Assembly: GCA_028829895.1 (NCBI GenBank)
Contig: CM054181.1
Coordinates: 30,712,857-30,776,856, forward strand
Reading direction: 5' to 3'
DNA: 64,000 bases
From: Sinotaia quadrata
Taxonomy: Eukaryota > Mollusca > Gastropoda > Architaenioglossa > Viviparidae
Each line of letters starts with the position of its first letter. Within the stretch, counting starts at the first letter, position 1. Position numbers and translations under genes: made by a program. Of the stretch, positions 1 through 11,760 are shown piece by piece. The notes below the pieces were generated by a model. The model saw only the letters and a list, made by a program, of their open reading frames with translations. It had not been told where the DNA came from and searched no databases.

Positions 1-508
1 TTTTCTTTTTCAGGTCCTTCTGTAGTCAGTTTAATTGCATTACTTTCCACCAATTGCGCTTTCATTATTTGTCTGGCTCAGCGCAGATAAGAGTGTCAGA
101 TAATAATCATCAATCAGTGATTTTATCTTGACTAGAAACGCCAGAGTATCAGCCAATCAAATGAGATTTTTGCATCGTGAAGGGTAAACAAAAATACTAT
201 AGCAGTATTCAGTGATCTAACAGGTTTATTTATTTATAAAATCATGTAATCACTCACTTACTTCACTCAACAGGGAATGGAAAATTTATCGCAGACAAAT
301 ACAATTTGAACTCAGTTTAAGTCTCAGAGAAACGACTGCAGTTGTTTTTTTATGTTTGAATACACAGTGAGAGATTTCGATGCAAAATTCGATTGAGAGG
401 ATTAGTTATGGACGGGGAAATAGACGATGAGTGGGGCACTGGTGATAAAGTTAGTAAGAATGATCGATTGCTGTGCCTTGTGTTTCGATTAATTCTGACT
501 TTACTGGT
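1..508. other. AT-rich unique stretch, no gene seen
   Basis: There is no recognisable coding region. A pyrimidine run ending in CAG at 1-13 resembles a 3' splice acceptor at the window edge, and one frame stays open from about 15 to 131. The implied peptide is not recognised, so no exon is called. Confidence 0.5.
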
Positions 509-811
509 CTCTCCAAGCTTTACTGCTGTCTCCAAACTTTACTGGTCTCTCCATACTTTACTGCTCTCTCCAAACTTTACTGCTCTTTACTGCTCTCTCC
601 ATGCTTTACTGTACTTATAATTGTCTCTCCAAGCTTTACTGCACTTTACTTGTCTCTCCAAGCTTTACTGCACTTTACTTGTCTCTCCAAGCTTTACTGC
701 ACTTTACTTGTCACTTTACTTGTCTCTCCAAGCTTACTGCACTTTACTTGTCTCTCCAAGCTTACTGCACTTTACTTGTCTCTCCAAGCTTTACTGCTCT
801 CTCCAAACTGA
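509..811. repeat. Minisatellite, 18-28 bp units
   Basis: About 13 tandem units share the anchor TCTCCAAGCTTTACTG. The 5' part uses short units of about 18 bp, and the 3' part uses near-identical 27-28 bp units carrying an added CACTTTACTTG. Internal deletions shift the register around 710-760. Three overlapping plus-strand frames of 75-112 codons run through the array and encode only serine/leucine-rich repeats; they are treated as artefacts. Confidence 0.93.
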
Positions 812-858
812 CGCAAAAACCTACTTTTCTGCACATACGTTTTTTTCTCTCCAGATTG

Positions 859-1240
859 TCGACTTCTCAATCTTAATTGCTAAACTATGCATTGATAGTT
901 GTAATTGACTCCCCAGTGTTAATTGCTAGAGTATAAATGAATAGCTGTGTTTGACGTCTCAGTTTTAATTGCAAGGGCATACATAAGAAGTTTATCTGAC
1001 TTCAGTGTTAATTGCTAAAGACTGTGCATGGATAACAGCATTTGACTTCTCGGTGTTAATTGCTAAAGACTGTGCATGGATAACAGCATTTGACTTCAGT
1101 GTTAATTGCTAAAGACTGTGCATGGATAACAGCATTTGACTTCTCGGTGCCAATCACTAAATATACGTGTACGATTGTATTTGACTTCTTAGTATTAACA
1201 GCTAAGGTATACATCGATAATTGCATTTAACTGCTTACTA
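859..1240. repeat. Minisatellite, about 46-48 bp units
   Basis: Roughly eight units begin TGACTTC and contain GTTAATTGCTAA. The three central units (about 998-1140) are nearly identical, while the outer ones are progressively diverged. This is the usual pattern of an array homogenised in its centre. Confidence 0.85.
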
Positions 1241-1339
1241 TTAATTGATAAGCTTTACGCGAACATTTTTAGTATACTTCTCGGGTAATATATAACATAT
1301 AATTTCGGCTTTTGCATGGATTCTTAATTTCGATATATT

Positions 1340-1690
1340 CCGTTGTTTACATATAGATGATGTAGCTAGCTTTCTGCCAGAGTTTGCATGCATACCATTA
1401 TTTATCCTACCGCCAGTGTTTACATGTACAACATTTACCCTTTTACCACTTACTTACCCTGTCGTCAGCGTTTTAATGTATATCAACGTTTAGTTTAGCC
1501 TTCTCTTGGTGTAAACATGGCTTCATTTAGCATTCTTCTGATGTAAACATGGCTTCATTTAGCATTCTTCTGATGTTTACAGGTATTCATATAGCATTTT
1601 CTAGTAATTACTTGGGTATTATGTAACTTTCTTCTCATATGTACATGCCTGTCATTTAGCATTCTTTCGGTGTTCATGGGTATTATTATT
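1340..1690. repeat. Degenerate repeat, about 32-45 bp units
   Basis: Units carrying a GTNNACATG core and CATTTAGCATTCTTC recur. Two copies at 1,511 and 1,543 are nearly identical with a 32-bp period. The others are heavily diverged. Confidence 0.6.
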
Positions 1691-2508
1691 TTTGCTTAAT
1701 TTATAGCTTTATAGTAAAAAAAAAATTAAAAAAAACCTTTGGTTAGATATTTTAAGATTTTTTTTAAATTTTACCTTTAGACTTACTGACAGGAAATGCT
1801 ATATCTACGACTTTGGCACACATCAAGTAAACAAAAGATGACGTCTTTAAATTCACTCCCCTTGTCAGAGCTATAATAGTCTATTAATCGATGAAAATAC
1901 AGATTTACTGTACATGCTTCTTATTTATCCTTAGTACAAAAATGAAGAAAACACAGGAACAAGCCATTGCAATGTAATAAAAATGCGACGTTCTTTACAT
2001 TTGTATATATTTTACCTTGGAAACAACGACCAGAAACTTTTCTATAAAGGAAATTGAAAAAAATAATTAACATTCATTCAACGATTTCCAGCCCCCAAAA
2101 AGATAGAGATATATCTGCCAACATCAGCAATAGTCCCAGTTATTATTAGACTTAAAGGGCAGAAAACTCTTACCCAGCAAGTGAGTAGTGAAATATTTTA
2201 GATCTTCTGATCTTAATTATTTATAGTTACTTTACATCAAGACTGTCAAGATCGATAACTCTCATTTTAATGAATGACTTCAAAGGTTTAGCATTTCTTT
2301 GAGGGAGAAATACAACATCTACAGTGAAAATCCAAACTACATTTTATCAAGTGTAAGTCTATTTAGCAGCCGCCACCGACATGAAAGCAAGTTGATGACA
2401 TACTTTTGCTAACAGCTAACTTGAATAAAATATGGACGATCGTTATCTTTTTAACGCAATACAACAAAGAACCAGACAAACCTATCTGTTTTAAAGAGAC
2501 ATTCTTGT
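1691..2508. other. AT-rich unique stretch
   Basis: Homopolymeric A and T runs occur near 1,715-1,775. I see no open frame of note, no RNA gene and no repeat here. Confidence 0.6.
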
Positions 2509-2509
2509 C

Positions 2510-2752
2510 ATATCTAATAGCTGTAAAAATTAAGGTAAGAACAAATATAAAGGGATTATAGAATCTGGACTATCTCTGTGTTTTATGTATTTCATATCTA
2601 ATAGCTGTAAAAATTAAGGTAAGAACAAATATAAAAGGATTATAGAATCTGGACTATCTCTGTGTTTTATGTATTTCATAATCTAATAGCTGTAAAAAAT
2701 TAAGGTAAGAACAAATATAAAAGGATTATAGAATCCGGACTATCTGTGTTTT
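2510..2752. repeat. 84-85 bp tandem triplication
   Basis: Three consecutive near-identical units start at ATCTAATAGCTG, at about 2,512, 2,596 and 2,681. They differ only by single-base indels and a few substitutions, so the triplication is recent. Confidence 0.93.
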
Positions 2753-2894
2753 AAGAATTTAATGATCGATAACGTAGACTACAACAGTCATTAGCGCGTA
2801 ACAGGTTAGTAATAATTTTAGTCGATGACTGTAAAGTTGACTTTTTGAACACGCGCGCGAGCTCACAAGAACACTAACAATAGAAAAGTCATGA

Positions 2895-2990
2895 AGCCGT
2901 AAACGTTGTCGCACAGGCTGTATAGCTACGCTTTTGTGGTGCTGGGTTCGAATCTATTTCATTCTAAAAATAAATAAATTCACTAACAAT
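2895..2990 (+). repeat. Possible tRNA-derived SINE head remnant
   Basis: GGTTCGAATCT at 2,945-2,955 matches the pol III B-box consensus. About 35 bases upstream, GTCGCACAGG looks like a degenerate A box, and an A-rich tail (AAAAATAAATAAA type) follows at about 2,966. A proper T stem cannot be folded, so this is not a functional tRNA. A chance match remains possible. Confidence 0.3.
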
Positions 2991-3029
2991 AAATAATAAT
3001 TTTTCCTCCTTGAACTTTACCAAAAATAG

Positions 3030-3165
3030 CTGTGCTTAAGGCAGAAATTCCTAAATGTCTGAAATTAAATAATATCTACGCTTTGGGCAGAAACTAAAAA
3101 CTGCCTGAAATTTAAAAATAATTATGCTTAAAGGCAGAAACTAGTAAGTGTCTGAAATAAAATGG
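3030..3165. repeat. Degenerate ~48 bp tandem repeat, 3 units
   Basis: Three units share a GGCAGAAA core followed by CTGAAAT. They are diverged from one another by substitutions and small indels. Confidence 0.65.
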
Positions 3166-3244
3166 GGTTGGGCAAAATGGAGATGAGCATGGAAACAATT
3201 TAAATTTATGGTTTTTCTATGGAATTGTGATTTGTAAAGATGTA

Positions 3245-3960
3245 GACTCAGTGTTTAAAATATAGCATCTGACTTCAGACTGTAAATGTAATTATAGTAG
3301 GTCAGCACTTCAGTGACTTCGACTGCTGCTTGTAATGGCGTTGACTCAGCCTTGATATATTTCGTTTGACTTGCACCTGTAATTATGTGGACTCTGCCTT
3401 TATAATAGTACGTTTGACTTAAGACTTATCATAATAGTAGACTCAGCCTTTATAATACCACGTATAATCTCAAGCTTATCTATAATGATGTAGACTCAAC
3501 TTTATAATACTAAGTTTGACTTCAGACTTGTCTTCAATGATGTGGACTCAACCTTTATAGTACGTTTGACTTCAGACTAATCAGTAATAATGTGGACAGC
3601 CTTTATAATGCTACGTATGATTTTAGACTTTTCTGTAATGGTGTGGACTCAGCTTTTATAGTACATGTACTATGTTTAACTTCAGACTTATCAGGAATGA
3701 TGTAAATTCAGCCTTTATAATACTACGCTCGACTTCAGACTTACATGTAAAGATGTGGACACACTCTATGTATTACGACGTTTGACTTCACACTGTACGA
3801 TTGATGATTGTGGCTCAGTCGCATTTGACTTCAAATTGCTATCTGTAGTGATGTGCTGAAGGTGTATGCAATGTAATGTTTGACTTTAGATTGCATATGT
3901 GTTGATGTGTTTCAGTCTGTATTAAAACACATAGTGTCACTTCTGGTTTCAAATTGCTGG
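3245..3960. repeat. Degenerate minisatellite, ~55 bp units
   Basis: About 12 diverged units alternate GACTCAGCCTTTATAATA and GTTTGACTTCAGACT blocks. Similarity is highest between 3,400 and 3,760 and fades on both sides. No frame runs through it. Confidence 0.8.
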
Positions 3961-4925
3961 TTGTAATTATTGCAGCTGTCACTTTTGGCATCAACTTGAC
4001 GTGCATCTACCCTGTGTTTTGGCTGACCTGAGGCTTGACTAGAGGCTTACTTCCTTTTGATTAACAGTAAACTGCAGCTACTTCAAACAGTATCTTAATT
4101 TTGAGTTGCACCTAATCAGTTGTGTTCATTTCACTGGGCTGATGAAAGAACTGAGGTGTGATTTGAATCATTGCATTGTGGCCACAGGCAAACTTGAGCT
4201 ATTGCAGATGTATAATTTATTTTTCTTTTCTTTTTCAAATCTCTCCACCACTGAGCATTTATCTGTAACTGCACTATTATTTTCTTTAAACTTTTAGCGT
4301 CTAAAAAATTGCTAACCATTTAAATCGCCCCAGAATTTAAAATTGTGAAGCTTTTAGATTAACTATTTTATTTACTTAACGGATGTGGGCAGAGACTCAT
4401 AGACTTATTTCACTGACAGTTTAAAACTGAAATGCTACTTAAGCTACCAAGTTTCATGCACAATCATTTCTTTGTCAGAGGAACGACCTTCACCTCTGCT
4501 TTGAGATATATAGGTCATAAGCACTTAATTCTCACCTTGACATATCACGGAGAAGTCTAGCCGCCTTCAGGTCTTTCTATTTTGCTCAAAATAATCTTCG
4601 TGTTTTCCTCGGGCCGTCATGGGCTATTAAACCTAGATGTTCTAATCTAAACAATGACTCGACACAACCACAGTTGGTAAATGGTTTAGCGCGAAGGTAT
4701 CAGTACATATAATTATATATCCCTAGTTATGATCTGTAAATATTCACAGTAATTATCAGTAAGAGTCCACAGTATTTGCTTAGCTTAACTACCTGAGATA
4801 CAACATTTAATGGCGAGGCTGAGAAACGATCAAAACTTTCAGTGAATTTAATTACATAAGCGTAAAAATAGAAAGCTTAGGTAATGGCGACACAGTTCTG
4901 TGTCGGCTAAAAGGAGCTGACATGC
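3961..4925. other. Unique stretch, no gene seen
   Basis: Short open frames of about 60 codons at 4,106-4,319 lie on both strands over the same bases, have no recognisable domain and are treated as chance. No other structure was seen. Confidence 0.55.
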
Positions 4926-4929
4926 AGCA

Positions 4930-5125
4930 GTAAAAATGAACTTTGTATCTAAACTAAGAAAATCCCGACACATCAAAAAAAAAGCAGAAATTCAGCTGTC
5001 AGGAGCGAGCAACACTAAAAATGAACTTTGTATCTAAACTAAGAAAATCCCGACACATCAAAAAAGCAGAAATTCAGCTGTCAGGAGCGAGCAGTACTGA
5101 AAATGAACTCCTCATCTAAGTGCGA
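4930..5125. repeat. 82-85 bp tandem repeat, ~2.3 units
   Basis: Units start at AAATGAACT, at about 4,935, 5,020 and 5,102. The first two are nearly identical and the third is partial. An A-homopolymer length difference accounts for the change in period. Confidence 0.88.
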
Positions 5126-5394
5126 AAATGTCCAAACTACAGACACCATTAGTGATTTGAATTCTGATTCAAAATTAATCATAGAAGTAAAATAAGTGTT
5201 CAAAGGAACCTCACATCAATGACGATGGTGATGATAAAGGTGACGTTCATTTTTAAATGCACATCCAGCCTGGGTAAAGTCAGTGAGACAACATATAATT
5301 GAAATGTCAAGTACTGTTATTCTTAGCACAGTATTCATGCATATATCATAATATATAATTTTAAAACCATCATCCACAAACTGCTCAATCTTAT

Positions 5395-5640
5395 ACAAGC
5401 TCCCAGCTCTTTACACTAATGACAATCTCTTTACACTAATGACACAACCTTGTACAAGCTCCCAGCTCTTTACATTAAATACAATCATATACAAGCTTCT
5501 AGCTCTTTGCACTACTGACACAACCTTATACAAGCTCCCAGCTCTTTACACTAATGACACACTTTATACAAGCTCACGGCACTTACACTAAACACAATCA
5601 TATACAAGCTTCCAGCTCTTTACACTTATAACAGTTTTCT
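5395..5640. repeat. Degenerate repeat around CAAGCTCCCAGCTCTTTACA
   Basis: Five or six units of roughly 30-60 bp share TACAAGCT, CCAGCTCTTTACA and CTAATGACACA blocks. Deletions make unit length uneven. Confidence 0.75.
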
Positions 5641-5785
5641 CTCGCATTCCTGACGTGTACCCTATTCTTGTTCTTCCGTTGTCATCACTCAGCACTTGCG
5701 TCAGTCCTATTTTTAAAGTTGCTGCTGTCGGTGTGTCAAATGTCAAGAGACTTTAGCGGCAGCCTGCTGTAACTTACGTCTGATT

Positions 5786-6715
5786 AATGTATCAGTACAA
5801 TTAGTGCTGTACAACTGAAATATTTTATAGAAATTATATTTAATGTATCAGTACAATTAGTGCTGTACAACTGAAATATTTTATAGAAATTATATTTAAT
5901 GTATCAGTACAATTAGTGCTGTACAACTGAAATATTTAATAGAAATTATATTTAATGTATCAGTACAATTAGTGCTGTACAACTGAAATATTTTATAGAA
6001 ATTATATTTAATGTATCAGTACAATTAGTGCTGTACAACTGAAATATTTAATAGAAATTATATTTAATGTATCAGTACAATTAGTGCTGTACAACTGAAA
6101 TATTTTATAGAAATTATATTTAAATGTATCAGTACAATTAGTGCTGTACAACTGAAATATTTAATAGAAATTATATTTAATGTATCAGTACAATTAGTGC
6201 TGTACAACTGAAATATTTTATAGAAATTATATTTAATGTATCAGTACAATTAGTGCTGTACAACTGAAATATTTAATAGAAATTATATTTAATGTATCAG
6301 TACAATTAGTGCTGTACAACTGAAATATTTAATAGAAATTATATTTAATGTATCAGTACAATTAGTGCTGTACAACTGAAATATTTTATAGAAATTATAT
6401 TTAATGTATCAGTACAATTAGTGCTGTACAACTGAAATATTTAATAGAAATTATATTTAATGTATCAGTACAATTAGTGCTGTACAACTGAAATATTTTA
6501 TAGAAATTATATTTAAATGTATCAGTACAATTAGTGCTGTACAACTGAAATATTTAATAGAAATTATATTTAATGTATCAGTGCTGTACAACTGAAATAT
6601 TTTATAGAAATACTATTTAATGTATCAGTGCTGTACAATTAAAATATTTTATAGAAATTATATTTAATGTATCAATGCTGTACAACTGAAATATTTTATA
6701 GAAATTAAATTAATG
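5786..6715. repeat. 56-bp satellite-like array, ~16 units
   Basis: Units begin at TGTATCAGTAC, at 5,788, 5,844, 5,900 and so on with a 56-bp step. Two unit types differ at one base (TTTTATAG versus TTTAATAG), and a third variant has one extra A. Their order is not random (see findings). The last three units lose an internal ACAATTAGT segment and degenerate at the right edge. Confidence 0.96.
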
Positions 6716-7030
6716 TATTTCATTGCAATTCATGTTTTTTTTATTATTGTGTAGTCATTTTCATGAGCTGGGATAGGGCCTGCGAAATTATTCTCGCAAG
6801 CAAAGGTTCATGGTGCAGGACTGCTCTTTCTGAAACAATTGTCTCACCTACACTCCCCCCACCCTACCCCACTAATCATCAGTGAGCACATAGCAGTGAT
6901 ATGCAAGTTCAGCTGTGGCACCATGGGTTGAAACAAAATTAATTAGGTTACATTTCTACCTCCCTTCAAAAGTATATAACTTGTGGTCTGGCTCTGATGC
7001 ACCTCAAGGAATTAAGGAATGCGGCTTCGC
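6716..7030. other. Unique stretch before a dispersed repeat
   Basis: It contains a C-rich run near 6,856-6,872 and no supported gene. An 87-codon plus-strand frame starting at 6,915 crosses into the dispersed repeat and is not considered coding. Confidence 0.5.
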
Positions 7031-7232
7031 ACCCCCCGACGGAGGGCAGTTGAGGGTGTGTGCCAAACTGGTGCAATCTGTTTCACCCCCTTTCGCCAGC
7101 CCTCCTGCCCTCCACCTCAGACGCACCATGAGGCTGTGGGGATCCCCCAGAAGCAGACCAAGACTGAGAACATCGTGAAGATGAAAAGTCAATTGCCGCT
7201 TCTGGGATGAGTGTGAGCGAAACACACACACT
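7031..7232. repeat. Dispersed repeat family A, copy 1
   Basis: About 200 bp is roughly 90% identical by eye to 42,960-43,169, from CCGACGGAGG through GAGCGAAACACACAC, and a third diverged copy lies at about 42,360-42,510. In the minus direction part of the copies reads through with similar peptides (WRAGGLA, CTSLAHTLNCPPS). The frames diverge because of a C-run length difference (GATCCCCC versus GATCCCC), so I treat it as a non-coding transposable-element fragment of unknown class. Confidence 0.85.
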
Positions 7233-8528
7233 GATGTACCAGAAACAGAGCTAAGCCACACTGTTCTCCCGGGCAAAGAAAAGGCCAATTATTAGCCGAC
7301 TCGGTCATCTTATGAAGTTATATGCATTTAGAGAGAGAGAGAGAGCATAACCTTGCCGACTGAGTACGAATTGGTCTAATGACATATGTTAAAAACTAGC
7401 TTGTTATTATATCTATCATTATAGTAAGTAGTTATTAATTAAGGATATATGTGTATGAATGATCAGAATGCATCACTTAAAACTGTAAGGTCTGGACACT
7501 ATCTAATCTATTGCTAATATTATCATGTTAGGATTAATTATCTTTAACACGCTTTTATTATGTCTAAATAATGACTTAGTAAAACAACTATTGTGTACAG
7601 AAAATTGTATATCTACATGTTGATTTAGCATCTCAATTACCACTGTCATATCTGAAGGTAAGCCAGTTAAATTCTCTGTGTGGAGATGTTTTAGCTTTTG
7701 TACTGAACAAGGGGTGACTGACTCTTGCAGATCGGCACCATGTAACCCTGTGACTCCATGACTGACTCATGTTGTGACAAGAAGCGTAGACAACCAAGAA
7801 CTGAACTTCGGCAACCATCATTATCACACAACAAGTCAAGAGCCGAGAACCAGGCAGACGTGTTGGGGGCATAATCGTCACACTTTTACTCGACTAGAGA
7901 CATGTCACAGTCATCTTTATTCAGATAAGCTGGCTTCAACTAACTGCCAAAGATTGTCACACAGCAGATAGATATTTATTCTTTTGATTAATTATACCGT
8001 TCATACAATGGACAACCTTTCATCTAGTTTTTCCCCCAATCATTATCTAATATTACACATTAAATGTATATCCTTACTTGTCTGTGTCCTAGTTAATTTG
8101 TGTAGTATTGTAAGAACGACAAAGTCAGGGGACACAACTCTGGGGGCTCGTTAATTAGTCATTGTCTTCTTTCCTTTTATTTCTACTTTGTTCAGTAACT
8201 CTAACGATAGATTGTACTTAAAGTGTGAGTGAGGCTGTGTATGTTGCCGCATAGTTTTGGCACTCCAAAACATAAGTAAACAGACTTTAAGCAAACAACC
8301 ACACACCACGCCACAGTCAAGACACATTTATTTGATTGAAACCTGTTTACTTTTTTATTTTGGTCATATTAAAACTGCAACAATATTGGGGTTTTTATTT
8401 TGTCATGATTATACACTGTGGTTATAAAAGGTTCTTTTTTCCATTATGAAATTGTTCCTATTTCAAATATTTATGATACAGTTCTGATTACGAACTATAC
8501 TTTATAATTATGGTCAGCTTCTGACGTA
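7233..8528. other. Unique stretch, no gene seen
   Basis: A short (GA)n run lies at about 7,332-7,347. Frames of 65-82 codons at 7,633-7,971 overlap on opposite strands and have no recognisable domain. Nothing else is supported. Confidence 0.5.
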
Positions 8529-8554
8529 ATAGATAGATAGATAGATAGATAGAT
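8529..8554. repeat. (GATA)n microsatellite
   Basis: About six perfect GATA units lie next to a degenerate array. Confidence 0.9.
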
Positions 8555-8559
8555 TCACT

Positions 8560-8780
8560 ATAAACTGTTTCGATTCTGTCCTGAGTAACTGTGCTTAGAT
8601 TCTGTCGTCAAAACAAACTGTGCTTGATTTCCGTCCTGAGTTCAAAGTGTGCTTGGATTCTGTTCTAATTATAATCTGTGTTCCGGTTCGGTTCTGATGA
8701 TACACGGTTCTAAATGGACTGCATAGAATGCCAATAAGATTCTGTCTCATGTACAAAAAGTGTTTCTCGATTCAGTCTTA
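8560..8780. repeat. Degenerate ~38 bp repeat
   Basis: Four to six diverged units carry GATTCTGTCCTGAGT and CTGTGCTT cores, decaying rightwards. Confidence 0.6.
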
Positions 8781-9345
8781 TTGTGACTAGTGACTGACAT
8801 AAAGTCTGTGAGCGACAACCAGCATCCGGTACAAATAAAATTATGTCATGGCCGTGACCTATTATAGCAGCCCAATATAGGACAACGACCCACTTTTTAA
8901 AAGGCAATAGTATGAGGATAATAAAGCGCATGTGGGCCACAAAAAGTAATCGTGAAATCTGTTCTTTGTAATCAGGGCTTTTACGCTGATAAGGTCGACA
9001 CTAAAACTACGAGTCATTGAAGTCAACAACATTATGACCCCCGTTCGCCGTACTTTACTGCACACTAAGTCAAACTTGGGCTAATCAAAGAGCTTGTTGT
9101 TTTGTTCAGTCCGATCTAATTATTCCAAGTCAAAAGTCATAAATAATCTGAATTGTATCTACACTTCATTCAAACTAAGTGATGTTTACACTTAAAAGCC
9201 CGAGTCATTTATATTAGTCCCAAGTACACAGATAAATGTAATTTCAGTTAGAACTAATTAAATTACTTAAACAATCTCGTAAATAAACAGCTAGCTTTAC
9301 ACTCAGTTGGGAAAGTTAAGTAGCATTAGCAAGTTTCAAATTGAC
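8781..9345. other. Unique stretch, no gene seen
   Basis: Two minus-strand frames of 67 and 76 codons overlap each other and show no domain. No RNA gene or clear repeat was found. Confidence 0.5.
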
Positions 9346-9349
9346 AGTT

Positions 9350-9655
9350 TACATTAACTTAGATGAAGTCAGTTAAGTTACAAGTTCCAAACCCACAGCG
9401 TGCTTGAATTCAGTTAAATACGTTATAAGTCATAGGCACTCTACTTGCTGTTGCTCATTTGAACCCAGTAAAGTTACAAGTCCCAAACATACTGCTTGCT
9501 GTAACTCAATTGAAATCGGTTAATTTACTTTATAAGTCCTAAACATACTGCTTGCGCTAGCTGAATTGAAACCAGTTAAGTTACATTATAAGTCCCAGGC
9601 ATAACTGAAACCAGTTAAATTACATTATCAGTCCCACACACAAGTTTAGTTTAAA
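9350..9655. repeat. Degenerate ~62 bp repeat
   Basis: Four or five units share CCAGTTAAGTTAC, TATAAGTCC and CATACTGCTTGC blocks. The central two (about 9,460-9,590) are closest. Confidence 0.75.
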
Positions 9656-10432
9656 GATAACCCAAAGTCTAAACAAAATTTAGTTTCTTCAAATTGCGCC
9701 CAGCTGGCTAGTCCGGATAAGAAGACGTAATATATAATTTTTAGAAATTCAACTTCTGATTTTCATTTTATATTAATTATAAAAAAAACTAATATTTTCA
9801 TGATTCTGAAAAAGGTTCTCCCAAAGAGCTATACTCCCCCGCCTCGTTACCTTAGAGATGACCTCTGCAGAATGGCAACAGCATTTAAAATGGTCAAAGG
9901 CGTAGCAATTATTGGCACAAATGTGACTAAAAAATAAATTTAAAAAGGAAAGAACATAAAGTGAGCATTAGAACCTAATACTTCACGTCGCTTTTTATAA
10001 GACATAAAGCTTTTTTTATGGACACAGCGTCAGACGAACGGCAACACATCAAACGGATGCACAGCAAATAGTAGTTATCTGTACGATCACCAATTAAAGC
10101 AAGACGGCTGTTCTAATCGAAAAGAAATGAAAGAAAAATGAAAACGTATTACTTTTGAAGTCGTCTGCTAAAGTTTAGAGAACTTTTGGGCATTGATCAT
10201 TGTAAGTTGATGGAAACTAATGAGTTTGACCTTACTGCAGACGTTCGCTGCCTTCGAAACAAACAAAAGAGTAACCCTCTGAAAATCAAATTAATATCAC
10301 TACTTTTTTTTTTTTTAAAGAAACAACAACTCACTTTTGCTATAATTTAAAGAAAAAATAGTATTACGTCTCAACAGTACTATTATAGACGTAACTACTT
10401 AGTGATAGCGAGTCTAAATAAAAATATAGTGC
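9656..10432. other. AT-rich unique stretch
   Basis: Poly-T and poly-A tracts occur, for example near 10,303. There is no supported gene. A half-copy of the palindrome described at 10,433 (TACGTCTCAACAGTAC) lies near 10,364. Confidence 0.5.
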
Positions 10433-10462
10433 TACGTCTCAACATAGTACTGTTGAGACGTA
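10433..10462. other. Perfect 12-bp-stem hairpin
   Basis: TACGTCTCAACA pairs perfectly with TGTTGAGACGTA across a 6-base loop TAGTAC. A related incomplete copy about 70 bp upstream has a longer, imperfect right arm. It sits at the left edge of the ~64 bp array. Function is unknown. Confidence 0.8.
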
Positions 10463-10469
10463 ATGTTTG

Positions 10470-11235
10470 TTATTTGTAATAGACACATAAATAACATTGT
10501 TTTAATTTCTGCATTTATTAACAAATTAATACTTGTGTTTTTTGTAATGGACATATAAAGTATTGTTTTAATTTCTGCATTTATTAACAAATTAATACTT
10601 GTTATTTGAAAAGGACATATATTTATTAACAAATTAATACTTGTTATTTGAAATGGATATAAAGTCATTGTTTTAATTTCTGTATTTATTAACAAATTAA
10701 TACTTGACATTTATAATGGGCTTCTAAAAAGCATTGTTTTACTTATTGTCTTCATTAACAAATTAATACTTGTTATTTGTAATGGACATAAAATCATAAT
10801 TTTAATTTCTGCATTTATTAATAAATTAATACTTGTTATTTGTAATGGACATATAAAGCACTGTTTTCATTTCTGTGTTTCTTAACAAATCAATTCTTGT
10901 TATTTGAAATGAACTTTAATAGTAAATAAATAGCATTGTTTTAATTTCTGTCTTATGAACAAATTAATACTTGTTATTTGTAATGGACTTATGAAAGGCA
11001 TTAATTTAGTTTCTGTATTTAACAAATTAATACTTGTTATTTGTAATGGACATAAAAAAAACATAATTTTAATTTCTGTGTTTATTAATAAATTAATACT
11101 TGTTATTTGAAAATAACTTTAATATTAAATAAATAGCAATGTTTTATCTTCTGTGCTTATGAACAAATTAATATTTGTTATTTGAAATGGACTTAAAAAA
11201 GAAATAAACATGTTTGTTTTAATTTCTGAGTATGT
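10470..11235. repeat. Degenerate ~64 bp minisatellite
   Basis: About 11 units share AACAAATTAATACTTGTTAT, then TAATGGACATA and TTTTAATTTCTG. Units vary by indels, and some carry a TTTAATAGTAAATAAATAG variant. A 92-codon minus-strand frame over part of it is an artefact. Confidence 0.9.
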
Positions 11236-11240
11236 AATGC

Positions 11241-11647
11241 AGGTTAGCTAAATAAGTTTTTTTTTATATTAAAAACGTATTGTACGGATGTATTTAGAAC
11301 ATGTCGTAAAAAATCTTTATAAAACAATAAATTACTCAATTATGTGAGTGCTTCAGAATGTTAAAACTAATAGTTCTTTATGCTTCTCATTTTGAATTTT
11401 AGAAACCCAGTTAAATATGCCTATTGATTCCAGGCACAGCAGTGGTAATTACAAGATGAAGTTTTGTAAAAGTGTAAACATTAAACATTATTTCATGCTA
11501 CTTTGTACGTTAATGATGGCAAAGAAACTCGCTTTTTTTTTTTTGTTGGCTTTTTTTTGTTGTTGTTTGCATTATGTTCTTAACTCATTGATTTAAAAAA
11601 TACACATTAATTTAATTTATATTGTGAAGTATCACATTATGCACACC

Positions 11648-11648
<1 letters not shown>
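11241..11648. other. AT-rich unique stretch
   Basis: Poly-T runs occur at 11,533-11,560. No gene, RNA or repeat was recognised. Confidence 0.5.

Positions 11649-11650
<2 letters not shown>

Positions 11651-11692
<42 letters not shown>
11651..11692. repeat. (AC)n microsatellite
   Basis: This is a perfect dinucleotide run of about 21 units. Confidence 0.95.
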
Positions 11693-11694
<2 letters not shown>

Positions 11695-11751
11695 CGACAG
11701 TATGAGCGGTATCCGCCAAACATTTCATTCATCTTGAAATTTCCCAGGTCC

Positions 11752-11760
11752 TCCAAAACG
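11752..11760. repeat. Putative target-site duplication, left
   Basis: TCCAAAACG here is repeated exactly at 12,351-12,359, immediately outside both inverted ends. The preceding C also matches, allowing 10 bp. Confidence 0.65.

Noticed and set aside
2945..2955. B-box-like GGTTCGAATCT as a functional tRNA gene
   Set aside because: The T stem does not pair and no acceptor stem could be found; at most a SINE relic.
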